Shown here: in pieces, positions 1 through 10,839 of the stretch
Layout: each line of letters opens with the position of its first letter
Position numbering within the stretch: position 1 is the stretch's first letter
Assembly (NCBI RefSeq): GCF_002999335.1
Contig: NW_020312514.1
Location: 124,001-188,000, forward strand
Reading direction: 5' to 3'
Length of the DNA stretch: 64,000 bases
Source: Cyclospora cayetanensis
Taxonomy: Eukaryota > Apicomplexa > Conoidasida > Eucoccidiorida > Eimeriidae
Notes under the pieces: generated by a model
Told to the model about the DNA's origin: nothing
What the model saw: the letters and a program-made list of their open reading frames with translations, nothing else
Databases searched by the model: none
Program-made: the position numbers and the translations under genes

Positions 1-1
1 G

Positions 2-586
2 CAGCAGCTGCTGCTGCCTAAGCCGCAGAGGCGGCAACACGAGGCAGCGACTGTCTCTGAAGAAGGCACTGCGGAGCCCTCGCAGCCAGACGCGAAGGGA
101 GCGCTAGCTTCTGCACAAGGCGATACCTTGGAGGTCCAGTGTCTGGACAGCGAAAAGCCAAAAGATAAGGCGCTGCTGTTGCAGCTGCAACAGCAGCTGC
201 AGTGGGCACGGCAGTACGTTGACACGTTTGAGGAGCATCTTGCCATTCACATCGCTTCCGCTGCGCCGTTGCGAGCCTCTCTTACCGAGGAGAACGGCGA
301 CCAGCAGGAGCATCAGACAGCTGGGCTACCCGTATACGCCATGGCGCACACGTATCGCGTCTGCTGCTGCTCCCGAGGAGCTAGGGGAGGCTCCTGCCAG
401 TGCAGCAGAACGCAGCATCCCCACAATGCATGCGACACGACGGCTGCTGCCCACAGAACTCGCAGCTCCGAAGTACAGGCGCACAGAAAGGACTTAGTGT
501 GGCTGGCAGTGGCTGCTGGTTGTGCTGCAGGTGGGCTGCTGTTGCACCGCCTGGGGGCCTTGCAGGCTCTTTCGCATTGGCTGTAG
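2..586 (+). CDS. 3' end of an unknown gene, C-terminal membrane anchor (partial)
   Basis: An open frame enters from the left edge of the window and ends at a stop at 584-586, giving about 194 residues. It starts with a Gln/Leu run, followed by an acidic stretch, a Gln-rich helical segment (LLLQLQQQLQWARQYVDTF), and a Cys/His/Arg-rich part. The last 30 residues contain a hydrophobic stretch (LVWLAVAAGCAAGGLLL) that could be a tail anchor. I recognise no domain. CAG-driven Gln runs are typical of the neighbouring genes. The true start lies outside the window. An intron within the Cys-rich part cannot be excluded, so the reading of residues 100-150 is less sure than the two ends. Confidence 0.4.
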   Translation, partial: QQLLLPKPQRRQHEAATVSEEGTAEPSQPDAKGALASAQGDTLEVQCLDSEKPKDKALLLQLQQQLQWARQYVDTFEEHLAIHIASAAPLRASLTEENGDQQEHQTAGLPVYAMAHTYRVCCCSRGARGGSCQCSRTQHPHNACDTTAAAHRTRSSEVQAHRKDLVWLAVAAGCAAGGLLLHRLGALQALSHWL

Positions 587-1050
587 AGTATTTAGCAACG
601 CTAGGTTTGCTGCTGCACTTGGGCAGCCTGCAGAGTCCACATATATTTAGAGGTGGCGCCGACGTCATGTGGAGGAGCCTGCAATTCGCCAGTGTTCGGG
701 CGCCTAGTATGTCGGGTACTCGCCATGTAGCAGCGCGATGCCTTTGCGAGCCTTCAAAAATCCGCCCATAAGATGCACAGAGAACATTCCAGAAGTCTAA
801 AATTTCATTTTACCTGCTGACGGTGTTAGCACTCGAGCCGTTGGAGGCTGCGCACACCGACACCCGGGGGTCAAATATATCAAGTGGCACATACTTACAC
901 TCAGGCAGGTGTACTCATTGCGTGCGTGTCGGGGGAGAGGCTCGTATACACATTCGCTGATAGACGGGCACGTTCAGAAAAGACGTTACCCCGGGTGAAT
1001 GGATGTTGAGGGGGCGAGAAGGGGGATAAATACGCAAGGTGTTGTGTTGT
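587..1050. other. Intergenic, no gene seen
   Basis: This stretch follows the stop of the left-edge gene. It is mixed-composition sequence without a coding-looking frame, and probably holds that gene's 3' untranslated region. It runs directly into the 40-bp tandem repeat. Confidence 0.5.
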
Positions 1051-1930
1051 GGTTCTGCATGTGTTGAAAGCTACGTAGTATTGTAGTTGTCGTTCTGCAT
1101 GTGTTGAAAGCTACGTAGTATTATCCTTGTCGTTCTACATGTGTTGAAAGCTACGTAGTATTATCCTTGTCGTTCTGCATCTCTTGAAGGCTACGTAGTA
1201 TTATCCTTGTCGTTCTACATCTGTTGAAGGCTACGTAGTATTATCCTTGTCGTTCTGCATCTCTTGAAGGCTACGTAGTATTGTAGTTGTCGTTCTGCAT
1301 CTCTTGAAGGCTACGTAGTATTATCCTTGTCGTTCTACATCTGTTGAAGGCTACGTAGTATTGTAGTTGTCGTTCTGCATCTGTTGAAGGCTACGTAGTA
1401 TTATCCTTGTCGTTCTACATCTGTTGAAGGCTACGTAGTATTGTAGTAGTCGTTCTGCATCTCTTGAAGGCTACGTAGTATTATCCTTGTCGTTCTGCAT
1501 GTGTTGAAAGCTACGTAGTATTGTAGTTGTCGTTCTGCATCTGTTGAAGGCTACGTAGTATTATCCTTGTTGTTCTGCATCCCTTGAAGGCTACGTAGTA
1601 TTATCCTTGTCGTTCTGCATGTGTTGAAAGCTACGTAGTATTGTAGTTGTCGTTCTACATGTGTTGAAAGCTACGTAGTATTATCCTTGTCGTTCTACAT
1701 GTGTTGAAAGCTACGTAGTATTGTAGTTGTCGTTCTGCATGTGTTGAAAGCTACGTAGTATTATCCTTGTCGTTCTGCATCTCTGAAGGCTACGTAGTAT
1801 TATCCTTGTCGTTCTACATCTGTTGAAGGCTACGTAGTATTATCCTTGTCGTTCTGCATGTGTTGAAAGCTACGTAGTATTGTAGTTGTCGTTCTGCATC
1901 TCTTGAAGGCTACGGAGTCTTGTAGTTGTC
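1051..1930. repeat. 40-bp minisatellite, about 22 tandem copies
   Basis: A unit of 40 bp is repeated head to tail. The core CTACGTAGTATT begins at 1071, 1111, 1151 and every 40 bp to 1751, then at 1789, 1829, 1869 and 1909 after one single-base deletion. Each unit contains the 8-bp palindrome CTACGTAG. Two positions vary as modules: the sequence after the core is either ATCCTTGT or GTAGTTGT, and the sequence before it is GTGTTGAAAG, CTCTTGAAGG or CTGTTGAAGG. The last unit is degenerate (CTACGGAGTC). There is no long open frame across the array, so it is not a coding repeat. Confidence 0.95.
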
Positions 1931-3265
1931 GAGGCCACAATGCAAGGGACCGCAGGAGAGGGTCGCCGCGCGGCGGCTCCGTTGTCACTCTCGGTACGAA
2001 TAGCCAACTAATGGACCGCGTTCGTACAGTGTCGGGTGGAATCAGGTGTGCTATGTGTGAGCGTGCTCCCTGCCTGTCTATGCAATGCACCCAACGGCAG
2101 CTGTACCTGCAGCAACACGTGAGCGAGCGCTCGGAGGGAGAGCGCAAGAAAACTGGGGGGTTCGATAGGCGTGATACTCTTTCTGTGATAGCACTAAGGG
2201 CGTCATGGCCTCGCTACCTGCACTGCTGTGCCCGTTCGCCGCTTACTTTCTTGCGCAGAAAGTAATTAGCGACAGACAACACACATCGTGGCGCTGGCAA
2301 CGTGACCTCAACGGGAGTCGTCTAAAGGGCCTTCGCGAGTCAGCAGCAGGGGCGGCTCTAAACGAAGCAGCTACCGGCGTAAGGCGTTCAAAGCGTGGTG
2401 CACGCGTGAAAGGTACACTGCATACACCTAGCTGGACTACGTAGGATCCGCTTAACTAGATGTGGGGTGGTCGTGGCTCTGGAGAGAGGGGTCAGTACAG
2501 GCGGGCGGAGGCTAAAGGTCTCTGCGGGCTGTCCTCCCGACTCCCTGCTGAGGAGAATTTCTACGACTTTAGAGAAGAATTGTTCGTTTGCGGTGGCTAA
2601 GGGGGCTTTGGCTGCCTCCGTGGAGGGTGCCGGCTCCAACAGCGGCAGCGGCAGCCGTTGGCGCTGCCGCTGCTGCTGCTGCCGAGCAGCAGCAGCAGCA
2701 ATAGCAGCAGCAGCTGCAAACGCAGCAGCGGCGGATACAGCAACGGTGGTATACCCGTACCGCCTTATTTCCGCATGTATTTATTTTAGTGGAGGGGCGT
2801 TCCTTCGGCATCCTCGTGCCCGTCTTTGCCGCACGTCGCATACGGGTTCCTCAGCAGCCTGCTGCCGCTACTGCTTCTCCTGCAGCAGCGCGTGACTGCG
2901 AAGCGTGGAGGCTGTTGCCTCTCACGCGTCTGAATGCCCCGCAAACCTCTCGAGCCATTTGCCTTGGAGCGTGCTCGCCTGCCTAGGCAGACTGCAGCCC
3001 ACGTGGTAGCGCGAGGAGCTGTCACGGTATCTAGCTCTTGCAGGCTCAGCACCAGCGGCAGCGACCATCGCGCGAAGCGAGGAACGGAAGCGGCAGTTGG
3101 CACTGTGTGTGGTCTTAGGATGACCACCGCCTTCCCTATCCCAGATGAGATATGAGGGGGCAGCTCGCGGAGGCGCAGCAGACACACGACTCGAAGTGGT
3201 AGGAGGAGGTCCGCCTACACACGAGGAGCAGTAGCAGCAGCAGTACCAACAGCAGCAGCAGCAGC
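1931..3265. other. Intergenic and 5' leader of the NOT2 gene
   Basis: No reliable coding frame was found between the minisatellite and the NOT2-gene start codon. CAG/CTG runs lie at about 2640-2730 and 3225-3265; the second is immediately before the start codon and is probably transcribed leader. The short open frames here are Cys- or Ala-rich translations of the triplet repeats on either strand. Confidence 0.5.
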
Positions 3266-6239
3266 ATGGCTCACTCAAATAATGCGTCATCGTCAACTGG
3301 ACGTGGAGGGGGCGGAGGAGGGGTCAGCAGAGGAGGTGGCCGTTCCTTCGGGCGCTCTGCAGGCAGCAGCACGTCTGCTGCTGCTGCTGCAGCTGCAGCA
3401 GGCAGTGGCAGCAGTTCCTCTTCTGGAGTAGGCAGCAGCAGCAGCAGCGGCGGCGGCAGCGGTGGAGGCGAAAACAGCGCTGCTGCTGCCTCCTGTCGCG
3501 GCGCTCGGAGTAGCAGCACCAGCAATCCAGCGGCTGGCAACAGCAGCAACACGTCATCCTCTCCCCGTAGCAGCAGCAACATCAGCAGCAGCAACGTCAG
3601 TAGCAGCAGGAGGGCGCAGGGTGCTGCTGCAGCCTCCGGAGGGGGGGGAACGGGGGGGAACACACGATCCTCTTCGGTGTCTCCCCTATCCTCAAGAGCG
3701 TTGTCTTTGGCAGCATCAGGGATGGCGAACTCGGGCGCGTCTGCTGTATGTGCTGCTGCAGCGGCAGAGGCAGGCGAAATGACGGCGGAGGAGCTGCTCT
3801 TCGAAACGACGGCTCGCGCCAAGCAACACAATCGGAATCATTTCGGCTTGCTGGGTATCCTGAAGGTTATCAAGACGACAGACGTAGACTTGAATGTCTT
3901 GGCCCTTGGAACGGATCTCACTACACTTGGATACAATCTGAACTCGACTGAGTAAGCCGTTCGTAACTCTTGACGCTGTAGAGGGGAGGCGCTAGACGAA
4001 GATCTAGCTGCGGCATGTGGCCGTCCGATGCAGCTGCGGAGAGCTGTTTGCGGCAGGATGCGACAACACCTCCTACAGATATACCGCTGAGCCTCCCTCT
4101 TGCTTGTGGCATGCCATCGCCGTCGCTGCAGGGAGCGTCGCACAGAATTTCCAACGAAGGGGCCCCCTGTGTTTCGGCAGCAACACACGCAGCACCCTGC
4201 GGGGGCCCCATCAGGCCTAGTTTATACATGCATGCATACATATACACACATTTGTATACATGTACATACATTTGTATACATGTACATACATTTATATACA
4301 TGTACGTACATTTATTTACATGTACACACATTTATATATATACCTATAGAAAGAGATACCGAGACAGAACGAGAGAGAAAGAGACGAAGACAGACGCAGA
4401 GCAGGAGAACCAGCAGCATAAATGGCAAAAATTAATTCATACATGACGTCGTTTTCATGCGTGGACAAGTATACATATGTATACATATGCATTCGTATGC
4501 ATATTGAACGATCTAGCGATCTGTCTTTTGTAGGGCTGTAGGACGTGTTGTAGACTGGTGGAACCACCTGCTGTGTCTTGGTGTGTGTTTTCTTAACAGG
4601 TGCCTCTATGGTGCTTTTACATCTCCCATTTCCGAGACCCCGGTGACCAAGACAGTCGAGTGAGGAAGAGCTGCTTCCCTATGTGTATTTTGTTGCTGCT
4701 GCGTCTGCCTCTGGGGGTGATGGTGTTAAAAGCACTGCAGTGATATCGTTGGATCTGCTGCGGCTTCGGGCGCTGTTGCTCTTGCCGATCTGTTGCTGGT
4801 GAGAGTGTGTGCATGTGTCTGTCTGTCTGTTTGTCTGTTTGTCTGTCTGTTTGTCTCTCTGTCTGTCTGTGTTGCTGTAGTTGTAGTTGTGCGTCGTGCG
4901 TTGCCGAGGCATCTCTGCTGTCTCTGCTGCTGCAGGGATATGTTGCCGCAGTGTTATGTGACTGCCGCCCCCGTGCCTTTTCGTGCCAGCAATTTGGAGC
5001 GCCTCGAGCTGAAAACTCTCTTGTACATATTTTACTCTAGTCCAAGGCTCCTTCTTCAGGTACTGCCCAATACGTTAGCCTTGCGATTCCCGCACGGTCC
5101 TTAAAGCAGCTCTCACGCCGCATGCGCTTTTTTCGCACTGCTGCAAGTTAGCCTTGCTGGAGCGAGGGCTCTCTCTGATGCTGCTGCCGTTGCTGCTGCT
5201 GCTGCAGGGATATGCAGCAGCCGAGCTAACCAGAAGACAGTGGAAATACCACCGCGAGTGGCGCAAATGGTTCAGATCCGCGGGGGCCCCTGGAGAGGGC
5301 CCCCCAATCCAAAAGCGGCTCCCGGATGGGGAGGATCCCCTGCAGCAACAGCAGCAGGGAAACAGCGGTAGCGAGGGAGTGGATGCTGGCAGCAACGCGG
5401 CTACTAAAGCAGCAGGTGAGGGAGAAACACGTGTTAGCAGGGCATCGATACGACAATCGATCCACCTCTCACTCTTGTGCCTTCGTGCTTGCTGCTGGTG
5501 CTGGTGCAGGCGGTGAAGAAGCGGAAACAACGCACTGGATCTGGTTCGACCCAGTCTCATGGACAGAAATGTACGATGCAATAGCCGCTGTAGCCGCTTT
5601 CGGCATGCACGGCAGCTGTAACGTGCTTTGTTGGCGCGTTCACGTCTCGGCTGCACTCCACTATCCTGTTTTCCCCCGCGTTTACTGCTGCTAGGGTGTC
5701 TCCCACTGTTTGTGCGGCTTTTGACGAGTGTGCAGACGGGTTGCCGCATCTGCGGTATATTTTGCTGCTGCTGTATCTGTTTATGCTCATGCAGTCCGTT
5801 TGTGGGGTTTTTGCCCGCTTCGTGTTTTCTCCCCGAGTCGGAGATCCGCAGTTCACTGCAACAGGGATACAAGGAGGCAGAGGTCAGTCAGGAAGTGCAG
5901 CAGCAGCAAATGCAGCAGCTCTACCTAGAGCATCAGCAGCACCTCTCGCAGCAACAGCAGCAACAGCATCAACAGCACCTCTCGCAGCAACAGCACCTCT
6001 CGCAGCAGCAGCAGCAACACCTTGTACAGCAGCAGCAACAGCAACCAAAGGGAAACCAGGTTGCAGCCGTGGGAGAACCTCAGGGCTCCGCAGCAGTGGC
6101 GGCGCAAGCCGTTGCGTCGCATGCACAGCAGCAGCAGCAGCAGCAAGGGGCGGGGCCTCCGGGGGGAGCCTCCGGTGGTGTTATCAATGGTTCGGAGCTG
6201 CAGTCTGTGTGGAGTGGTTGGGGAAACCGCCTGACGTAA
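3266..6239 (+). CDS. CNOT2: CCR4-NOT complex subunit 2 (NOT2/3/5 domain protein), multi-exon
   Basis: This gene should encode the NOT2 subunit of the CCR4-NOT complex, which acts in mRNA deadenylation and transcription control. My exons are 3266-3951, 4600-4659, 4936-5059, 5208-5415 and 5510-about 5589, plus a probable last exon 5865-6239; the first five connect with matching splice phases. Exon 1 has about 180 residues of Ser/Gly/Ala low complexity and then the family signature LLGILKVIKTTDVDLNVLAL and GTDLTTLGYNLNSTE. Exon 2 gives LYGAFTSPISETP, exon 3 gives LPQCYVT and LLYIFYSSP, exon 4 gives QWKYHREWRKWFR, and exon 5 gives THWIWFDPVSW. These match in order the conserved blocks of the NOT2 C-terminal domain. 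The last junction and the Gln-rich C-terminus are uncertain. The start codon follows a CAG-rich leader. Confidence 0.85.
4206..4345. repeat. 22-bp ACATAC/ACATGT repeat in NOT2 intron 1
   Basis: About five imperfect copies of a 22-bp unit (TTGTATACATGTACATACAT-like) lie in intron 1 of the NOT2 gene, followed by a GA-rich patch. The unit contains the palindromes GTATAC and ACATGT. Confidence 0.8.
4815..4872. repeat. TCTG/TTTG tetranucleotide microsatellite in NOT2 intron 2
   Basis: This is a run of TCTG and TTTG tetranucleotides inside the intron at 4660-4935. It leads into a pyrimidine-rich tract and the acceptor ctgctgcag before exon 3. Confidence 0.85.
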
Positions 6240-7686
6240 AGTTGTGGGTAGAGGACTGCATGTGTTTCTGCTCCGAGAGGAGCGGCTGCTGGTGTCGCAG
6301 CAGCTTTGCCAATGCCCCCGATAGGCTCATCTGTAATGACGAAACCCCAGCCCCTAAGACAGAGTCGCGCGTCGAACTTGTTGCCATTTTCTGTGCGACA
6401 ATGGTAGTTGCAGGGAAGGGGGGCGGCGGGAGGCGTACCAAATGTGAGAGTAGTGACACTGGCAAACAATAGGATCACCAGCCCAAGGAACGCTGCAGCA
6501 GCTCTTTAGGTGCCGGCTTCGCAGCGGCGTTCAACTAGTGTATTCACAAAGGGATTGCAGTGCAGGATCTGGGAGTGTAGCGGAGGGTTTCTACATGTAT
6601 GGTCGGGGGGGGCTGCATCTTTCGGCGGCCGTGTACGCTCTACGGAGTGGAGTTCCCATGCCATCCTGCATTTAGCATTTGGGGAGCTTCGCGTTAGTGG
6701 TGCAAGGTGGTGTTTTGGCTGAGGCTATAGGCATACGCATGCAACATGTAGAGCACAGGGCCCCGTTTGGCCAGACTTGAGGAGGCGGGGGGCCAGAGGA
6801 GTCCTGCGCGGAATTCCCCGTTACGACCTTTTCTTGGCTTATGCTCTTGGAATGGTGCTCCTACGGCTTTACACGTACTCCGAAAGATGCGCATTAGGGA
6901 ACATGGCTTAGGGGGCGATCTCCTTAAGGGTCGCCACGATGTCTACGGGGTGCAACACCAGATGCTGGGGCCTGACGCTGCCCGCTGGTTCAGATGGGGG
7001 CTTATGCTCTAGCGTTCCAGGATTTCGAGTGTGCAGCTTGTTACGAGCGTCATTAAGGGGTGCAGTAGAAAGTTCGAGGCTTCAGGGCAGAGGTAGGGCC
7101 TTTCGTTTAGGGAAGCGGGAAGGGAAGGTGACCTCGTCGCGGGGCCCTGCTGCTGCCGCTGCTGTCTCGATGCATGCAAAAAATATTGGTTTGCACACGC
7201 TTTCAGCATTCACATAGACTAGAGCTCCGAACGGAGGGTTTGGGATCTACGGTTTAGGATCCAGGGAGTGGGATTGGGAGCTTCAGCCATGAGCCTTCGG
7301 ATCTGGTGACCCCGAGAGTGATGCTGCTGCCGCTACCTCCATTTCCCGCTTCCCCTATGGCGTGCAAATGTATTCAGCTCTGAAATCCTTGCTACATTCA
7401 AGGGGGCTGTCTCCTCAGAAGCCGGTGTACCGGTGTGCATCTCCAAATATCCTTACGGCTCGGGGGGTTAAAGGCTCACTGACCTTATCTTCCGTGGTTT
7501 ACCAACGCAAGCTCCCGTCTTTTCTCCGGCCCTTCTAAGCAGGGAGCATAGGCCTTAGAGTAGAATCTAGTCTCTAGAGAGAAAGGCTAACGTCGTCTCT
7601 GGCTCTATCACGGTTTGTGTAGGACCTGTGCGGGCTTCCTGCCTCATGACTTCCAGAAAAAGGCTTGCTGCTAGTGGTTCCTGGCA
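6240..7686. other. Intergenic, no gene seen
   Basis: G/T-rich sequence between the NOT2 gene and the small membrane-protein gene. No open frame shows family motifs or coherent composition. It is the transition from CAG-rich to CAG-poor sequence. Confidence 0.45.
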
Positions 7687-8187
7687 ATGGACAATCTCAC
7701 TCTTTTTATGCTTATTGGTTGGGGGGTAGCTCTCCTGGCTTTGCTCTCGCTGGTCGTCCTGTGCGTCGTCAGTTTGCTGAGAAAGCGGAAAGCCGACCGT
7801 GACGTCAAGAGGGGCCTAAGAGAAGTGGAGATTGTGCGCACAGAATACCAGCGGGCACAACAGTCCTTGGAGGACTACGAAGAAGAGAAGCAGTTGCTTC
7901 TCAGTAGATTGAAGGGTGGCGGTTTAGAGTGCCAAGGGACTTTGCGTGATTGCCTAAAAGAGCTTCAGATGCATCTCACTGCAACAGAAGCCACATCCAC
8001 CGCTTTGCAGCAAGCTCTAAAGCACAAACCAAAAGTGACAACAAATCCACCAGCCCTCCTTGCGGAACTCTGGCTCGTGCATGGCGACCTATACCCAGAT
8101 AGAACTCAAGACACCTACCCAGACCTAGGTACCGTTAACAGACAACTCCTCACGAACCATGACATAGGCATTCCTTCCTTCATGTAG
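7687..8187 (+). CDS. Small signal-anchor/coiled-coil protein, hypothetical
   Basis: An ATG-initiated frame of 166 residues. Residues 4-32 are a strong hydrophobic segment (LIGWGVALLALLSLVVLCVV) followed at once by a basic cluster (LLRKRKADRDVKR). This fits a type III or signal-anchor membrane protein with its C-terminus in the cytosol. Residues 35-105 are heptad-like and charged, so probably coiled coil. The tail is Pro/Asp/Tyr-containing and not repetitive. No family is recognised. It may continue by splicing, because a potential donor (CCTAG/GTACCG) lies near 8130. It lacks CAG-type amino acid runs, like its downstream neighbours. Confidence 0.55.
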   Translation: MDNLTLFMLIGWGVALLALLSLVVLCVVSLLRKRKADRDVKRGLREVEIVRTEYQRAQQSLEDYEEEKQLLLSRLKGGGLECQGTLRDCLKELQMHLTATEATSTALQQALKHKPKVTTNPPALLAELWLVHGDLYPDRTQDTYPDLGTVNRQLLTNHDIGIPSFM

Positions 8188-9057
8188 GCTTTTAGAAAGG
8201 TTCTAGCTTCATAGGATAGGAATAAGATCATCATTCACTCCGCTTCAGCCGTAGGCTGGCGGAACTCAGTTACGTTTTTCCCTACGCATGGGAGCCTTCG
8301 AAGTCTCTCTCCCCAGTTGCAGCAGTCTGCTTGAGAGAAAGCTCACGATCTCTGTCCCCTACTGCCTCCCTACAGACACGCTTGTCTCATTTGCCGCTAC
8401 TGCAATCGTGTTTTCCAATGCCCCCCTTCGTATTTCTGTGCGACTAGCTATTTCCCTGCTGCCTGTAGAGCCTACTTGTGCTGCCTTCTCGCTTCCTCCT
8501 TCCTTATTCTTTCCCGCACTCGCATTGCTGTTCCTCTACCGCTTGTTACAGATGTGGTCCTCCCCTTTTCTACAGCCCCCCGCGCGCGTGGGGGCTTTCC
8601 TGGTTTTGCCGGGTGTCGTCGCTACAAATCTCTTCAGGAGGAAGACGTCTTTATCGGTGCCCCCCCCTTTACCTACCACCCTCCTCCCCACTCCCGCATG
8701 TTTCTACAAACTCCACATCACGGGGCCCCCGCTCCCAGTTCTCCCTCAGCCCAGAGGCAACCCCACCGGATACTGCAGGAGGCTGCTCAAGATGCTCCGC
8801 AGGGGGACAGCCTTTCGTCAAGCTCTCCTCTTGGCTCAGCAGGAGAGAGACGGATCCAAAGACCCTACGGTGGTGCGAGAACAGAGCGCGCCTCTGCATG
8901 CGGCCCCATGGTCTCTGAAAAGCTCCCCCCCATGCAGCTTCCTAAGGTAAAAGATGCCGCCTTTTCTGCTCAAGCCGGGAGTCTTCCTTTGTTCCAAAAG
9001 ACCCCATGTCATTTTTGGGGTCCTCCGTCACCAGCATATCCTTCCAAGGGGGCTTGC

Positions 9058-10773
9058 ATGAGTAGGACAGATCGGAAGGTATACAGAGAGGAGAAGAAGA
9101 GGCAGAAGCGACTGATGCGGCAGGCAAAGAAGGATGAAAAGAAGGTGAGGAAGGCCCAGAAGAAACTCCGGCGGAAAATTGACAAAGAGGACAGAACTGC
9201 TGAAAAAAACAGGCACAAGGAAGAGCGAAAGCGGCAGAAATTATTGAAAAAACAGCATTTGCACCTTCCTCCAGGACCTCCTCGCGAGCTGAGTCACCAT
9301 TCCGTCGTTCTTGTTGATGAAGAGATACATCCCAGCACACAGGTAGCCTCCTATTTGGCCACTGCCGCTGCAGGGCCCCAATGCACTGCTCCTTAGGCCG
9401 CCCCCTGGGATTGCCCTTTAGATGCTTCTATGCCTCCTTTCCTGGCTTCTACCCCACTTATTGCTAGAACTGTATTCCACTGTTCATCGTGGGTGCTGCT
9501 ACTAATGCTGGTGCTGCCGCAGCACGTGGTCACGGAGGCCATTCGCGCCAAACCTTTAGTACAGGAGCAACACATGCTGCTGCAGCCTCCTTTAACAGCA
9601 GCAGCAGCACCGAGCACAGTAGGCGTAGCGACGACAATAGCAGTGGAGCCTCAGGGAGCGGCGTTTCCCCCGGTCATCTTAGAGCATGAGGCAGTACCTC
9701 ACCGAGCACCTGGGCCTGATCCTGCACCTCCCGTTGTGGAAGTGCCTGAAGGGCCCCTAAAGATTACCGAGCGCACTGTGGTGCGTCAACCCAACATGCT
9801 GCTGCCTCCGCCTGCCCTACAAGCGGAAGGGGAAGGACGTGCTCCGTGTTGTTCCCGACGTAACAGTCCACACCGTGAGGGCCCCTATGGTTCCTCATGC
9901 TCCCCGTGTGGTGCGGGAGGGCCTCCTGGCCCTCCCACAATGGTTATAGAGGAGGAGCAGATCGTCGAGCCGCAGCCAATAATAAAGCTTGATAGGCACA
10001 CAGTCGTCATTCCTGCGCATTCATTTGCGCCCAAGTTTATCTTCTTAGGAGAGCAGTGGTTGCCCGCCCCTACCGAGAGCCATGCAAACGGGCAGCACCG
10101 GGTGTGCTTGGTGGAGAGAGCACGTTTCGGTAGGAGAGACAGCAGAAAAGGAGAGGCCTATAGGGCCCAGGTGTATAGGCAGGTGGCTGCCCACACACCC
10201 CAGTTCGAGAAGGTGCTGATCAGCAGCAGAGATACTGAAACCCTTTGCTGCACCAGCAGAGACACACATCATGTGCGCCTGCAGGCACGCGCCTTAGCAG
10301 AGATGCTGCCTTGCCTCTCCTTGAGGACCAGTGCAACAGAAGTGCAGCATCTGAGGTACAGTCTAGTGGATTACACTTTACAAAGCCTGGAGAACATCAA
10401 CACGGAAAGGCTCAAGGAAATCATAGCGGACACTTGCAACCAGCCAATGTATCTCCTCCTCCGCATCTATGAATGCACCCGCGTCCCAGATCTTTCTCGC
10501 CCCTCAACGCCGACGGCGGCAGATGCCTCTTTGGGGGCCCCTGGAAGCCCATTCGCGGCACATGAAGAGACTGAGGGGTGGACTGTGGTTTATGAGGCAC
10601 CCCCCATCGAGTTAGGAGACAGGAGCAAAGTAGCGCCGGAGACCATTAGGATGCACGAGGGAGCACGCTTCTACTACAAGCATCCAGTCACCCCTGTGCA
10701 GCCCAAACTGTTCGAGGAGAAGAAAGAGCTTAATGCCGTGCTGCCGCCGCAAGGGAGAGCAGTGAGGCACTAG
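9058..10773 (+). CDS. Basic coiled-coil then Val/Pro/Glu-rich protein, hypothetical, probably spliced
   Basis: The first ATG of the coherent frame is at 9058 (MSRTDRKVYREEKKRQKRL). It is followed by about 60 highly charged Lys/Arg/Glu residues of helical, probably coiled-coil, character. A phase-0 intron from 9342 to 9522 (donor CAG/GTAGCC, acceptor ctgccgcag) would join it to the frame that runs to the stop at 10771-10773. The second part has stretches such as LKITERTVVRQP and IIKLDRHTVVIPAHSFAPKF, and a C-terminal region with ETEGWTVVYEAPP. Between about 9825 and 9950 another frame also looks coding (LRVVPDVTVHTVRAP), so a further intron or frame change is likely. The valine/proline-rich pattern faintly recalls alveolins of the inner membrane complex, but I do not claim that. 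An ORF on the same frame extends upstream to 8476 without good coding character. Confidence 0.5.
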
Positions 10774-10839
10774 GCAGGGTCAGGGGGGGCGGAGTCGGGA
10801 TGCAAAGCTTTAGGTACTAGCTGAGAGAGACACTTGCAG

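Noticed and set aside
1051..1930. Regularly spaced direct repeat resembling a CRISPR array
   Set aside because: Units are contiguous with no unique spacers, and the genome is eukaryotic.
2569..2841. Minus-strand Cys/Ala-rich ORF and plus-strand counterpart
   Set aside because: Frames through CAG/CTG repeats with no other coding sign.
3271..3831. Minus-strand ORF of 186 codons rich in Leu, Pro and Ala
   Set aside because: Antisense of the Ser/Gly/Ala low-complexity exon of the NOT2 gene.
8288..8950. Plus-strand ORF of 220 codons upstream of the coiled-coil gene
   Set aside because: C/T-rich composition and no domain; more likely leader or intron. Possible hydrophobic runs follow from the pyrimidine bias.
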